Positions 35,024-46,693 of a stretch of 64,000 nucleotides of DNA are shown piece after piece. The translations under genes and the position numbers were made by a program. Source of the stretch: Rhyacophila brunnea (Eukaryota; Arthropoda; Insecta; Trichoptera; Rhyacophilidae); NCBI GenBank assembly GCA_022495005.1, contig JAGYXB010000135.1, positions 62,001 through 126,000 on the forward strand, in the 5' to 3' direction. The notes under the pieces are model-generated. The model ran no database searches and had not been told where the DNA came from. It worked only from the letters and a program-made list of their open reading frames with translations. Each line of letters starts with the position of its first letter. The stretch's first letter is position 1.

Positions 35024-38000
35024 AATGCCAATAGGTACTAATGCCAATAGGTACATTTCTATAAAGTGTTGAGACGCTACTCTACAGATGGCCAACAAAT
35101 CCTATCTCTAGCCTCCACGCGGCGTCCCCTGGGCAATGCAGATCTGGTGTGTCTTGTGACAATATAACTCATCTGTAGCTAATAGAGAAGGGTGAAAGGC
35201 GAAACTCTGGCGCCTTAAAACGAGAGACCCCTTGGCTACGGGAAGGAAAACCCAGACAGAAAACCACACACCAACCCGTTTGGACAGCGTGGTGTGTTAT
35301 GTCCAAATACCCCCATGGAACAAGAACAAAAATCTCGGCCCTTATTCTCCGGAGGCCAACCAAACACTGATCACGGTAGCAATCAGCAAGGGAAGGCAGA
35401 GGGTGCTAAGAATCCCCGGAAAGACGGTAACGGCTGCCTACCGATGACCATTGCCACCTATAACGCGAGAACATTATCCAGCAACGCCAAACTTCTAGAG
35501 GTCGAAGAAGAACTCGAAAAAATCCATTGGGATGTTGTCGGGCTCAGCGAGGTAAGACGACAAGGAGACGATATCGTCAATCTCCACAGCGGACATGTAC
35601 TCTGTTATAATGAGACTAAGACCGGACGCACAAGCGGTATCGGATTTTTAATCCACAGACTCTGGAAAGATCGCATAGTTGAATTTGATTTCTCCTCAGA
35701 TAGAGTAGTAAGTTTAACACTTCAGCTCAGCAAGAGATACCAGATTCTGCTTATGCAAGTTTATGCGCCCACTCAAAACTCACCTGATGAAGAAGTGGAG
35801 GAGGTATATGAAGAAATCAGTACGTTGAAAAATAAACGGAAATGTCACTTCACTATCATCATGGGGGACTTTAATGCACGAATCGGATCTCAACACCAGG
35901 ATGATGTAGCGGTCGGGCACTTCGGACATGGCACCAGGGATGGCCGAGGAGACATGTTAGTGGAGTTTGCGGAAAACCACAATCTCTACATCATGAACTC
36001 ATTCTTCAAAAAGAAGCCTTCCCGAAAATGGACATGGCGAAGCCCAGCAAAACGAACCAGCGAAATCGACTACATCCTCACCGACAAGAAGGATATTTTT
36101 CTAGACTGCACAGTCATTAACATATTTAATACTGGCAGCGACCACCGAATGGTAAGGTGTAAAGTACGATTTAACATCAAACGTGAGAGATCCAAACTGG
36201 CAGTAAGCAGAAGCCAAGAGTCCGCAGAGGTTTGAGAAGCAGAGTCGAATTCCAACAAGAGCTGGAGAACAGGCTAGCGGCTTTCCAGGCTGAAAATGAC
36301 CCAATCTCTCTACAAAACACCGAAGCAATAACAAAAATCATTATAGAATCTTCGGAAGAGACAGTTGCTGCTGTGGTTGAACGAGTAAGCAAACTTTCAA
36401 ATGAAACGTTGGATCTTATGAAGCTGCGTAGGAGTACGGAAAGCGAGCAACAGGTTGCAAATGATCTCGAGTACTCCACGCTGTGCAAAACTCTACGTAA
36501 AAACGTACGAGAAGATCTTCGTAAGTTCAATATGAACCTTGTAGAATCAATTTTTCCGTCAGGAAGGAGCTTACATAAGAACAAGCAGCATCTGTCAATA
36601 GGGAGACGGCAGATCACGACACTAAAAGCGCAAGATGGAAGTATCGTGCGTAACTGGGATCATCTACTGGACACTGTTGTAGAGTTTTACAGCGCTCTAT
36701 ACAACGATGACACTGACATCAATTCAGATCTTCCGGTGAACGGAGAATGTGGAGATCCTCTTCCCGAGATTACTACCACAGAGGTGTAATATGCTATAAT
36801 GTGCATGAAGAGTGGGAAAGCCCCGGGAGAAGATGGGCTGACTATCGATGTTCTCAAATGGGCCGGGAGGACGGTGAGCGAAGTGCTCGCACGTCATAGA
36901 AAAATGCCTCCATTATTATTCTCCATAAGAAAGGAGACACTGAAGATCTAAAAAACTATCGACCTATTAGTCTACTGCCAATTCTGTATAAGGTTTTTAC
37001 GAAAATACTCTCCAACCGTCTCGAAACAATTCTAGACGAGAACCAACCAAGACTGATTCAGAAGAGGCTACAGTACTATGGATCATATACAGGTCGTCAG
37101 GGAAATCATAGAGCGCTATCAGGAATACAAACTGCCATTATATCTTGGTTTTATAGACTATGAAAAGGCGTTTGATTCCATCAAAAAATTCTCAATTATA
37201 GACGCCCTTAGCAACCAAGGAATTTACAGACGCTATATAAACATATTGAACAGTATAAACAGTGATGCCACAGCATGCGTGAAACTCCACAAACGGTCGT
37301 GTAAATTCCCCATTAACAAAGGTGTCCGGCAAGGTGATACCATTTCACCTAAACTATTCACCGCTACTCTTGAGGACTTATTTAGGAAACTTGATTGGGA
37401 GGAAAAAGGTGTTCCAATTAACGGAGAGCACCTCAGTCACCTGCGCTTTGCAGATGATATTGTTATACTCTCACAAGACCCGAAAGACCTCCAAGGTAGA
37501 ATGCAAGAACTCGCGGATGTCAGTCAAACGGTCGGTCTAAAGATAAATGTCTCAAAGACAAAAGTGATGAGGAACTGTTTTTCAGACCCTGCGATTATCT
37601 GTATTTCTGGCACCCAACTCGAGCAAGTCAGCAGCTACATCTATCTCGGAGAGCAGGTGTCCATAGACGGAAGCATGCACGATGAAATTGCTCGAAGAAC
37701 AAAGCTGGGATGGAGTGCTTTCGGACGTCTGAATAGTATCTTCAAGAGTGACCTACCATTATGTCTTAAGCGTAGGGTGTTCAACCAATGTGTGCTACCC
37801 GTGCTCACGTATGGCTGCGAGACGTGGACCCTCAACACGAGAGATGTCCAAAAGTTAAGAGTCACACAGCGAGGCATGGAGAGGTGCATGTTGGGCATCA
37901 CGCGAAAGGACCGTAAGTGAAACGAATGGGTTAGGAAGCAGACAAGAGTACGCGATGTAATAGACGTTGCCAAACAGCTGAAATGGAGATGGGCGGGGCA

Positions 38001-38221
38001 CATTGCTCGCCGAAAAGACGGCCGCTGGACAAATGCCGTCATCCAATGGTACCCAAGGGGTACGAAACGGCCACAGAGTCGCCCTAAAAACCGCTGGATT
38101 GACGAACTGGTAAAGTTCGGCGGAAATACGTGGCAGCGAACGACATAGAACCGAGAGAGTTGGAGAAAGCTTGGGGAGGCCTTCATCCAGCAGTGGATTG
38201 ACCCCGGCTGATGATGATGAT
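35024..38221 (+). mobile_element. Near full-length RTE-clade LINE with 8-bp target duplication
   Basis: The element of about 3.2 kb has an apurinic-type endonuclease, a reverse transcriptase and a 3' end reading AAGCTTGGGGAGGCCTTCAT, CAGCAGTGGATTGACCCCGG and then a TGATGATGATGAT tail typical of RTE. ATTATAAT occurs at 35016-35023 and 38222-38229. The paralogous repeat at 56.9 kb lacks the insertion. RTE-clade elements are usually about 3.2 kb, so this copy is nearly complete though inactive. Confidence 0.9.
35444..38150 (+). pseudogene. RTE endonuclease/reverse transcriptase, frame-disrupted
   Basis: The endonuclease starts at ATG 35444 (MTIATYNARTL) and carries GLSEVRRQGD, GDFNARIG and TGSDHRMVR, the catalytic Glu, Asp/Asn and Asp-His motifs. 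It is open to 36235, then shifts frame. The connecting region runs 36238-36789 and is broken by a stop at 36787. Finger and palm segments follow with YRPISLLPILYKVFTKIL and GYSTMDHIQVV. Motif A (DYEKAFDS) and motif C (FADDIVIL) lie in the frame 37078-37920. The C-terminal YGCETWTL and RWAGHIARR motifs are present. At least three frameshifts and several stops make it non-functional. Confidence 0.9.
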
Positions 38222-38390
38222 ATTATAATTTAAATACAGAGAAATTAGATAAAAAATAAATGACAAAGAATATTGAATAATTATAGACAAAATTTTTTTT
38301 TTTTATGTACCTACCTTTATAAATATAAGTAAGAAAAGTATACAATATTAAAATTTAAAGATATTATTTTTACATAATATATATTTATTT

Positions 38391-38627
38391 CAGGGCTCGA
38401 AATGGAACGGAACGCACTGGAGCGCCGTTCCGGCTCGTGAAATTTGTAAAATTATCGCTCCGTCTCGTGGAAAAATTATGTTGACCATCTGAGCTAGATA
38501 GGCCATAGAATAGAAAATCTGACACACTTATTTTTATAAAATACAAATACGATTTGATGACTATGTAAATATCTTCAGAAAATTTGTCGAGCGCTCCGGT
38601 TCGTAAACTTTTCTATTTCGAGCGCTG
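38391..38627. mobile_element. hAT MITE, 237 bp, with 8-bp target duplication
   Basis: The ends CAGGGCTCGAAATGGAACG and TTCTATTTCGAGCGCTG are inverted, and exact ATTTATTT flanks both sides (38383-38390, 38628-38635). It abuts the end of the split Harbinger-like repeat. The interior is non-coding. Confidence 0.85.
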
Positions 38628-38670
38628 ATTTATTTAGTACTATATATTATATTAATACAAGTGAATATCA

Positions 38671-40670
38671 TTTGATATAATTTTATGCGACGTAATAAGG
38701 CAAAGAGGCGTAGTAAAAAGTGCAAAGTTATAAAACGTATACCTACTTTACATCACTTCGCACTACCTGGGCACGTCTGTTGACAGTTCGACAGATTTAA
38801 ATGGGGTAGTTAAACTGATCTGTGGTGTGGCCACTAACGTACAGTTATTGAACAGTTATTGTCTGTGCCATGTTCAAACTGCTACGAAAACTGTCCGTCT
38901 ATGGCCGCCTTATGCTTTGTGAAAATAATACCACAAATACACCAGACGCGCGCGGTAAGCTCATGATGGTTTGAGACACCCGCTACTCGCTCGTTTCCCG
39001 CGTCGGGGCCCCTCCAGTCAGTGTGGACACCTCTATGCGCGCAGTATGGGAAGAGCCCGCCGCATGTACGATCTTGCCTGCGTCGAGCTAGATGCGCCAT
39101 AAACAACACGCGCGAACACCCGTCCCCGCGCATTGTCTACGGACACGTCGAAACATGTTCATACGTTTGAGTTGCACGCACCGCCGCCGCGCCGCGCCTG
39201 TCAAACCACCACGGACGAGCACGTACAGTTTTCGTAACAGATTGAACATGGCACAGACAATAACTGTACGTTAATGGGCACACCACAGATCAGTAATGTT
39301 TAACTACCCCATTTAAATCTGTCGAACTATCAACAGACGTGCCCATATACGTACAGTTATTTTCTGTGGCAGAGCAAGTGTCAAAAACTATGGAGGTTAG
39401 GTTCGCGGAGATATTACACAGGGGTATTATTTAAATTAGTTTTAGGTAGGGTATACTTGAACGATATTGATACACGAATAATTTTACTTTGAATTTATTA
39501 TGGTTATAATTGTTTTTATTAGAAACAAATTGACATAAAATACACACCTATGACGTTGGTAAAATAAATCATGATTTCGCTAGTAGATTGTGTATTTTAT
39601 CGATTCACCGAAACAATATTATACACATTTGTGTAAATATAAAATATAATCTTTTCTTTTGAATAAATTATTCCCTTTAATGGACAGTATTAATTAAGTA
39701 AGAAAACGGTAATATTTATAAAGGTATTGATTTTATATACAATAAATTTAAACATGCCACAAAATTATATTTACATCAATCATCAGAATAATAATTAATT
39801 ACTATGATATTATTAAAATATATACTTAAATTGTATTTAGATTTACCGACATTGTCATTCACAATTAGGTATATTAATTTATGTTGTGAACGTCTTAAAT
39901 TAATAATTTGTAATATTCACTACATACAATAAATAAAATTTGAGTACTGAGTTATTAGTCTATATTTTCACAATAACTTAATATTTATAATGCTCTCTAA
40001 AATTTTAACATTTATATTATATTGTATAAAATAATATGTTTACATAAATAATTATAACTTTGTTTTACTCTCGTAAAGATAAATAAAATATAATATTTGC
40101 GATCTCCGCGTACATAATATTATTACATTTTTAATAATAAATGAATTTGTATTTTATAACAAGCAACACCAGCCGCAGTTGTATCGCGCGGTATATTCTA
40201 CTTTACGTTACCAACATCTAACGTCACCCGAGAACTTTCGGTCAGTTGAAATTCCAACAGTTTTACAAAAACACGGGAGTGGGGGTTCGCTGGCAGTTTG
40301 AACCTGGCACACATCTGGCAGGTCGAAAACTGTCCGTCTATGGGCGCAGCAGATTATCTACCAAAGATAGCTGTATGGCCGCCATTACGTATTAAGTGGC
40401 ATGTTCAAACTGTTACGAAAACTGTACGTCTGTGGCCGCCTATACTGCGCGCATAGAGATGTCCGCACTGAATAGACGGGCGCCGACGCGGGAAAAGTAC
40501 GAATCGGTGTCTCAAACCATCATGAGCTTACCGCGCGCGTTTGGTGCATTTGTGGTATTATTTTCAAAAAGCATAGATAATGCGAAGTGATGTAAAGTAG
40601 ATATACGTTTTATGACTTTTCACTTTTTACTACACCGATACGCCTCTTTGCCTCATAAAATTATATGAAA
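38671..40670. mobile_element. Inverted-repeat element of 2 kb with rearranged arms
   Basis: The ends TTTGATATAATTTTATG and CATAAAATTATATGAAA are inverted, and the arms continue with GGCAAAGAGGCG, GTAGTAAAAAGTG, TTTACATCACTTCGCA and their complements near 40560-40650. The left arm is broken by an inserted palindromic segment whose inner arms (38777-38870 and 39255-39350) share GGGCACGTCTGTTGA and GACAGATTTAAATGGGG. The central 39351-40250 is AT-rich and shows nothing coding. No transposase is visible. Confidence 0.6.
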
Positions 40671-42604
40671 CTAGCTGAGCCAACTGGCTCTCGCCAGTCT
40701 GTCTCGCTATGTCTTGCAGATGGCTTGGCGTCCTAATGACATGGTGTTGGATTTTAATAAAATTGTAAAGTATGTATAGACGGTGCCATATTTTTCCCTT
40801 CGGGATAGATTTTTATTCACGTCAGACAGTTTGACATTTTGCTGATTTGTAAGTTTTACGATTTGCATGTCGTCACTGCCAATACAAATTTGGAGTCATA
40901 TGCCTAGTCTATTCTAGAATCTGGCCTTCACAATATCGTCTGACACCATTTCAGGCTGCTAGGCCTAGCAGAACAGCTGGCAATCGCCGATTGCAACCAC
41001 TGACATTTTAATTTTAATCCGGAATGTGTACGTATGTGCATTTAAATATGATAAATAATTATACATCTCAATCGTGATTATCATAAATAGCGATCCAATA
41101 TAACGCGAATATTAATCTCTTTCGGGTTCCATTTACATAATAGAAAAAGGTTAGCAGCATAAAAAATAAATTTAGGCCTACCGCGCATGAACGATTTACT
41201 ATCGTACGGTCAACAAACGAGGAGTTGTAACCATCGTATTGCAATGCAACCCCGCGGATGGACGATCGAGCGAACGGCCGAGTTGAAAATCTATGTTCAG
41301 ACACTAAATTTTACACCGACTCGAACCGGCCGGGGCCCCATTGGCAATGCTTTTAAATGAGAGCCCGCGCATGACACGTCATAGCCGGCCGAGAGTGCAC
41401 TCACACAAGCATGCACAAGTGACGCGGTCGTATGTAGCGCACACATACATCGAACCGTTACGAGATCCACATTTGACAGTTCATCGAAGCGTACCTATTG
41501 GCTTTGCATGCGCTTACCAGTCTCATGTTTTCAGTTTCTTTCTTTATAAATTAATAATATATACACCAACAGTTTGATAATCTATACAAAACCTCTATAT
41601 ATAATATAAGCTCTACAAAATCCATTTTGATGTTTCTTATCATATCGCGCCATTTTTCGGTGCGGACGCATATCTTCAGTGCGCGCGCATACGCATTTCT
41701 TCAGTGCGCGCGCATTGCCTCCGATGTATATCACGCCATGCGCGCTCAAACATACTGGCCGGTAATAAATTGGATCATGCGCGAGCAAACCAACGATTGT
41801 CCGCATGCTACCGGCCGGTTATGTAATCGTCCATAACGATTTACTATCGTACGGCCAACAATCGAGGAGTTGTAACCATCGTATTGCAATGTAACCCCGC
41901 GCATGGACGATCGAGCGAACGGCCGAGTTGAAAATCTGTGTTCAGACACAAAATTTTACACCGATTCGAACCGGCCGGGGCCCCATTGGCAATTCTTTTA
42001 AATGAGAGCCCGCGCATGACACTTATTAGCTGGCCGAGAGTGCACTCATACATGCACGCACAAGTGACGCGGTCGTATGGAGCGCACGCATACATCGAAC
42101 CGTTACGAGATCCACATTTGACAGTTCATCGATGCGTACCTATTGGCTTTGCATGCCCATTTTTTCAGTTTCTTTCTTCATATATTAATAATATATACAC
42201 ACACATTTTAAAACAGTTTGATAATCTATACAAAACCTTCATATATTATATAATATATTAAGCTCTACAAAATCCATTTTGACGTTTCTTATCATATCGC
42301 GTGCGCCATTTTTCGGTGCGGACTCATATCTTCAGTGCTCGCGCATTGCGCCTGATGTATTATCACGCTATGCGCGCTCAAAAATACTGGCCGGTAATAA
42401 ATTAGACCATGCGCGAGCAAACCAACGATTGTCCGAATGCTACCGGCCGGTTATGTAATTGTCCATGTGCGGTAGGCCTTAAACATTATTTTGTTTCATT
42501 GTCTATAAAAAATAAATGCTTGCAGCCATAGAATATTATTATATTAAAAAAATCATATTTTAATTTAAACAATATAGTTTCCCGGTGCGGGACATCCATA
42601 TCGA
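40671..42604 (-). mobile_element. Non-autonomous Helitron (family A) carrying a Harbinger insertion
   Basis: On the minus strand it begins TCGATATGGATGTCCCGCAC at 42604 and ends with the hairpin GAGCCAGCTGGCTC, then AGCTAG at 40671, followed by T. Without the insertion at 41175-42478 it is about 630 bp and aligns with the 660-bp copy at 54753-55412. It encodes no helicase. A 5'-truncated copy lies at 50986-51148. Confidence 0.75.
41175..42478. mobile_element. Harbinger-type element with an internal 645-bp tandem duplication
   Basis: The ends GGCCTACCGCGCATG and CATGTGCGGTAGGCC are inverted, and TTA flanks both sides (41172-41174, 42479-42481). Two direct copies, about 41190-41834 and 41835-42465, start AACGATTTACTATCGTACGG and end GGCCGGTTATGTAAT. 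The inner junction lacks the terminal GGCCTACCGC. The paralogous Helitron at 54753 has an uninterrupted site, confirming the boundaries. No transposase frame is recognised. Confidence 0.8.
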
Positions 42605-44430
42605 GAGTCTATTATAGACCAATTCTGATAAGAATAGCAAAATGTGGACGCTGTCAGCGGCTCGGAGGTTCTCACCGCATCGGTCAGCTCACTGAAAAGG
42701 CCGAGAGTTGTCCTAAAGGGCATTGAAGAAAATTTTGATGGGGAACAATTGATAACTGCACTACGTTATCAAAATCTTTTCATCAGAACGTCAGCGAACG
42801 ATTCCTTCAGCGTTGTGTTCAAAACAAAAGGTCGCATCCAGGGCAAATCCAATTACATTCTGGAGGTGGAGTCCTCCTTGGATCATCAGATGGTGGAAGT
42901 TGGCGGCCTGAACGTTGGTTTCCAGCGGGTTCGAGTACAGCCATGCTCTAGTGTTGTGCATTGCACGAAATGCCTGGGGTATGGGCATACTGGTCATACT
43001 TGCAAGGAAGCCTTTGCATGTCGGGGATGTGGGGGGGGGACCACAAAATTGCGGAATGTCCCAAAAAGGGAAAGTTGACATGCGTCAACTGCGTCCGGGA
43101 AAATAGGCGGCTCCATCTGACTGCTCTGACGGGTCACAGTCCTCTATCGCGCACATGCATATTGCACCGCCAACAAGAACTACTTCCGCAACTGACTTCG
43201 GAAACCAATAACGGCTATACACCTAAAAGTTGCACAAGAGAATCTTGCACGGTGCGAGGTCGCCACAGTCTCTTTCATCAGGTATATGGAATCTAATAAT
43301 GTGGACCTGGCTTTAATCCAGGAATCGTACACTGGCAACGCGGGTCAAATTCGTTCGTCGCTTTTTTCAGGTATCATTTTTCAGAAGCCGAGCAGTCTGT
43401 ATCCAGTGAAGGCAGCTATTCTTGTGCGTCGAACGTCATCTCTAACCCACTGCATTTTACTTTCCGAGTTTAGCTCATATAGTTGCGCTGTTGTAGAACT
43501 CGACTACTTAGGAGAAACGCTACTGGTCGGATCACTGTACTGCGCGCCGTCGGTGCACATCGATGAATCGCTGACCGGCATGAGCAGGCTAATGAACTCT
43601 TCAAAGGGTCACAGGCTGTTGCTCGGAGGCGACGTAAACGCAAAGAGCATCTGGTGGGGCAGTCGACGTACTGATAGCAGAGGCACAGCCGTGTCAGATA
43701 TTTTAGTACAGCACGTCCTAAACGTATTAAACGAGGGTTCTGTCCCAACGTTTGAAACGATCAGAGGAACTCGTAAGCTGGAAAGCTATATTGAAAATTG
43801 GAGAGTATGTCGTGATGCAGCGCTGGGATCCGACCACAATGCGATATTTTTTTCATTACAAGCCGCAGATAGCTACGCTGCAAACAAAACTTCAAATGTC
43901 AATCAACAGCAACCAGGTTTAAGACGTCCAAGGCTAACTGGATAGATTTTGGGCTTGCACTTATTTCCCAGATTCAGGATCGTGGTATCACTGTAGATAG
44001 GTTGGATAGCGTCACAGACGTACATGAGCTCGAAGACATTGTCAAAGAATTGTCATTGGCGATCGAGTCAGCATGCGAGAGCACGATGGTGCGCTCTTTG
44101 GGCAAAGAATTCCAAAGAAAAAGTAATCCATGGTAGAGTCCGAAACTGGATACACTGAAGACGGCTTTTAGAGTAGCAAGGACAAAATTTCGGAATTCAG
44201 GCGTGGTTCGACGGCTGTTCACTCAACAGATTTTTGAAACCGCAAATAATAAGTATGAAACTGCGATTGCGGAAGCGAAATTACAAACCTGGAAGAACCA
44301 TTGCTCGGCTCAGGGAAAAGAGAATGTATGGTCTAGTCTTCAGAGAATGCTCAAAAGTAAGGCGTTCAAACCGCCTGAAACTCTGACAATCAACGGTCGC
44401 ATGACCCGCACTTGCCTTACCTTTGCCGAG
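42605..44430 (+). mobile_element. Truncated R1-clade LINE: zinc-knuckle ORF1 and endonuclease, no RT
   Basis: ORF1 (from about 42644) ends in cysteine-histidine knuckles, CTKCLGYGHTGHTC, then CRGCGG with DHKIAECP in another frame. The shift falls in a G9 run at 43031-43039. ORF2 starts near 43286 (MESNNVDLALIQESYTG) with endonuclease motifs QESY, GGDVNAKSIWWGS and LGSDHNAIFF. After 43945 it continues frame-shifted through FETANNKYETAIAEAKLQTW. The element stops before the reverse transcriptase, at the junction with the next LINE. The 5' end abuts the Helitron. Confidence 0.8.
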
Positions 44431-45252
44431 TGCAGACGTGCTTTCGCTTCGCTCCGCAATTGTTTAACGCTAACTCATCGCTTTTCGCTCTTATTTCACT
44501 TTTGACCCAACTTTCTACTGTTTTTCGTTCTCGTTTTTACATTATCACCTGTGCCTGCCCCTGGACTTTGAACTGTTAAGTTTCCAAGTGTTTCCTCCCG
44601 GGATTTTCCCGGGAATAGTGACTTTACCTGTGTGCTGTACTTTATTGCTTCTAAGTGAGAACTGAACACCTGAAACGCTTCAAATTCACACAGTGTTCTA
44701 ACAACCATCTGCTTCACACAGCAATAGTTTTTACAAGTGCATACGTGAAAATTTAAGTGACTTTTCACGGTTTCTTCAAGCATCCCACCACAAAAAATAC
44801 AAACATTAAACTTTGAACCCTACAACCGCAGCCATTATAACCACATCAACAAGCCATCAACAAGATAATCACAAGTGACCACCAATCTGCGAGAAGATTA
44901 ACGAGCGATCACCTAACTTATCGCTCGCAAACGACTTACAAGCCAATTGCACAGCCATAAACAGAACTATTAAGCCCCCTCTACCACTCCAGAATCCCCG
45001 CCCATTTTTTTCACTTTCTTTTGTTTCTTGTGTTTCAGTCGCATTTTGGCGGTCGTCCATACCGGGCGGTCATTTTGTTTTGATTTTTGTTTTTGCTCTG
45101 CCCTCACTCAAATTCTCAACACATCTCAAATACCTACATTTGATCCATTTTGGACTTATAAAAATTTCAATCATCTTGCACATAACTACCTACATCAAGC
45201 TTTTTTCGACTTAACAATTTTTTCTCAAATTTGTCATAGTCACCATCCCGTC

Positions 45253-46693
45253 ATGTCAATATCCCGCCCGGCGAAGAATAAGACACGCTCCCCCAAATCA
45301 CCCGGACAGAAATCGCTGCCTCATCTTTCCCCGGACGCAATCAACGAGCCAGAACCGAAAAAGAATAAAACCAAAAGCCACCAACCCGATCCGCGAGACA
45401 TTGACGAAGCTCCCTCCCCCTCCTCCTCAATCTCAGGCGATGATTACGAGGAGGCCGGCAACTACGGAGAAATTCAAACCAACCAATACGATTCGATCTA
45501 CCAAGAAGTTTCCAATAATATGAACGAACTGATTGCGGCCTTCAGAGGAAAACAAGCCGGGGCTAAGGAGACAATCAGTAACGCTCTCCTTAACCTCTCG
45601 GAAGCACAAGGCCGGCTCAACCTCGCCATGTCAAAACTCGAGAAAATAGCCATTACTCTGGAGGCCAGAAACAAGCATTTGGAGGGGCTTTTAAAGGATA
45701 GGACGATCGGGCTGAAGATCCAGAAAAAGGCCATTTCCGATCTACATACTCAAACCAAGACGCTCAAGACTATTCATCATACCGCACCAAACATTACGGC
45801 TACATTCACTCCAGCGACCACATCATGGGCCACAGCCCTCGGCCCAAAAAGTCGCCCCCTCATCGCCACCTGTCCCTCAAGCCGCCGCTCCTGGCAACAC
45901 CAACAACCATTTCCCGTCCCTCTTACCCCTCGCCCCCAGACCGGGCGTTCTTTTCTTCCCGACCGGCTCTGGGGAGAAGAAATCTGACACCACAAAAGAG
46001 ATTTTGAAGAAGGCCTTCGACCCCAGGTCTCTTGGGGTCCAAATAACCGGGATCAGAAATGTAAGGAACGGGGGCGTTATTGTTCACCCCTGTTCTGAAG
46101 TCGAGGCCAAGGCTCTTGTAAAAGCCATGGAGACCTCGGAGGTTGCCCTACGAGCCGAGCTCGCCGGGAAGAAGCAACCTCGAGTAATAATTTTTAACCT
46201 ACCATCAACTCTCACCGATATTCAACTCCGGGAAGCTATATACACCTCTACAAAAGAGCAGACCGGCCTCCCAGAGTCCGCTTATAAGGACATCAGGCTA
46301 AGCCACAAAGCCGGGCCTAGAACAGGCAGATGCCACTTTGTGGTTTTCGCCCTGGCAGCCATCTGGTCTGCTCTCCTGGCAGAAGACAGGCTATCTATGG
46401 GATGGGAATCCTTCCCTCTGAGGGACTACGTTGGGGTGGTTAAATGCAACATATGCCACCTATACGGACATATGGCCAAAGGGTGTGCGAACAAGACCCC
46501 AACGTGCAGCCACTGCGCCATCTCCGGCCACGACCGAGAAGACTGTCCCAACAAAGGAAACCCACCCAAATGCGTGACCTGCCACAAACATAAACAGACG
46601 TCTGACCATTCCACCGGCAGTATCGATTGCCCAGCAAGGCTACACGCTGAGATGCGCGAGAGAGCGATGGTGGACTACACTGCCGCGCGATGA
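45253..46693 (+). pseudogene. R1-clade LINE ORF1 (gag-like, CCHC knuckles), one frameshift
   Basis: It starts MSISRPAKNKTRSPKS and has a charged N-terminus and a predicted coiled coil around LNLSEAQGRLNLAMSKLEK. A single frameshift in the proline-rich stretch about 45830-45960 separates it from EILKKAFDPRSLGVQITG. Three CCHC knuckles follow: CNICHLYGHMAKGC, CSHCAISGHDREDC and CVTCHKHKQTSDHSTGSIDC. It ends TGA at 46691-46693, overlapping the ORF2 ATG. ORF1 proteins of this type bind element RNA. Confidence 0.8.

Larger units (their letters stand above)
33547..38390 (+). mobile_element. Decayed Harbinger-like repeat, split by an R1 fragment and an RTE
   Basis: The halves 33547-33902, 34621-35023 and 38222-38390 align in order with the less interrupted copy at 55708-57090. 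A frame near 33690-33832 reads NFAAKYGDNETNMKS and then LTEEFYNLYKKLREQPDKFF, resembling the N-terminal region of HARBI1-type PIF/Harbinger nucleases (LYxxLRxxPDKFFxYFRM). That similarity is from memory and moderate. The catalytic DDE domain is not visible. Confidence 0.5.

Noticed and set aside
40396..40590. Open frame in the right arm of the 2-kb inverted element
   Set aside because: It consists of GC-rich repeat sequence found inverted elsewhere and has no protein motif.
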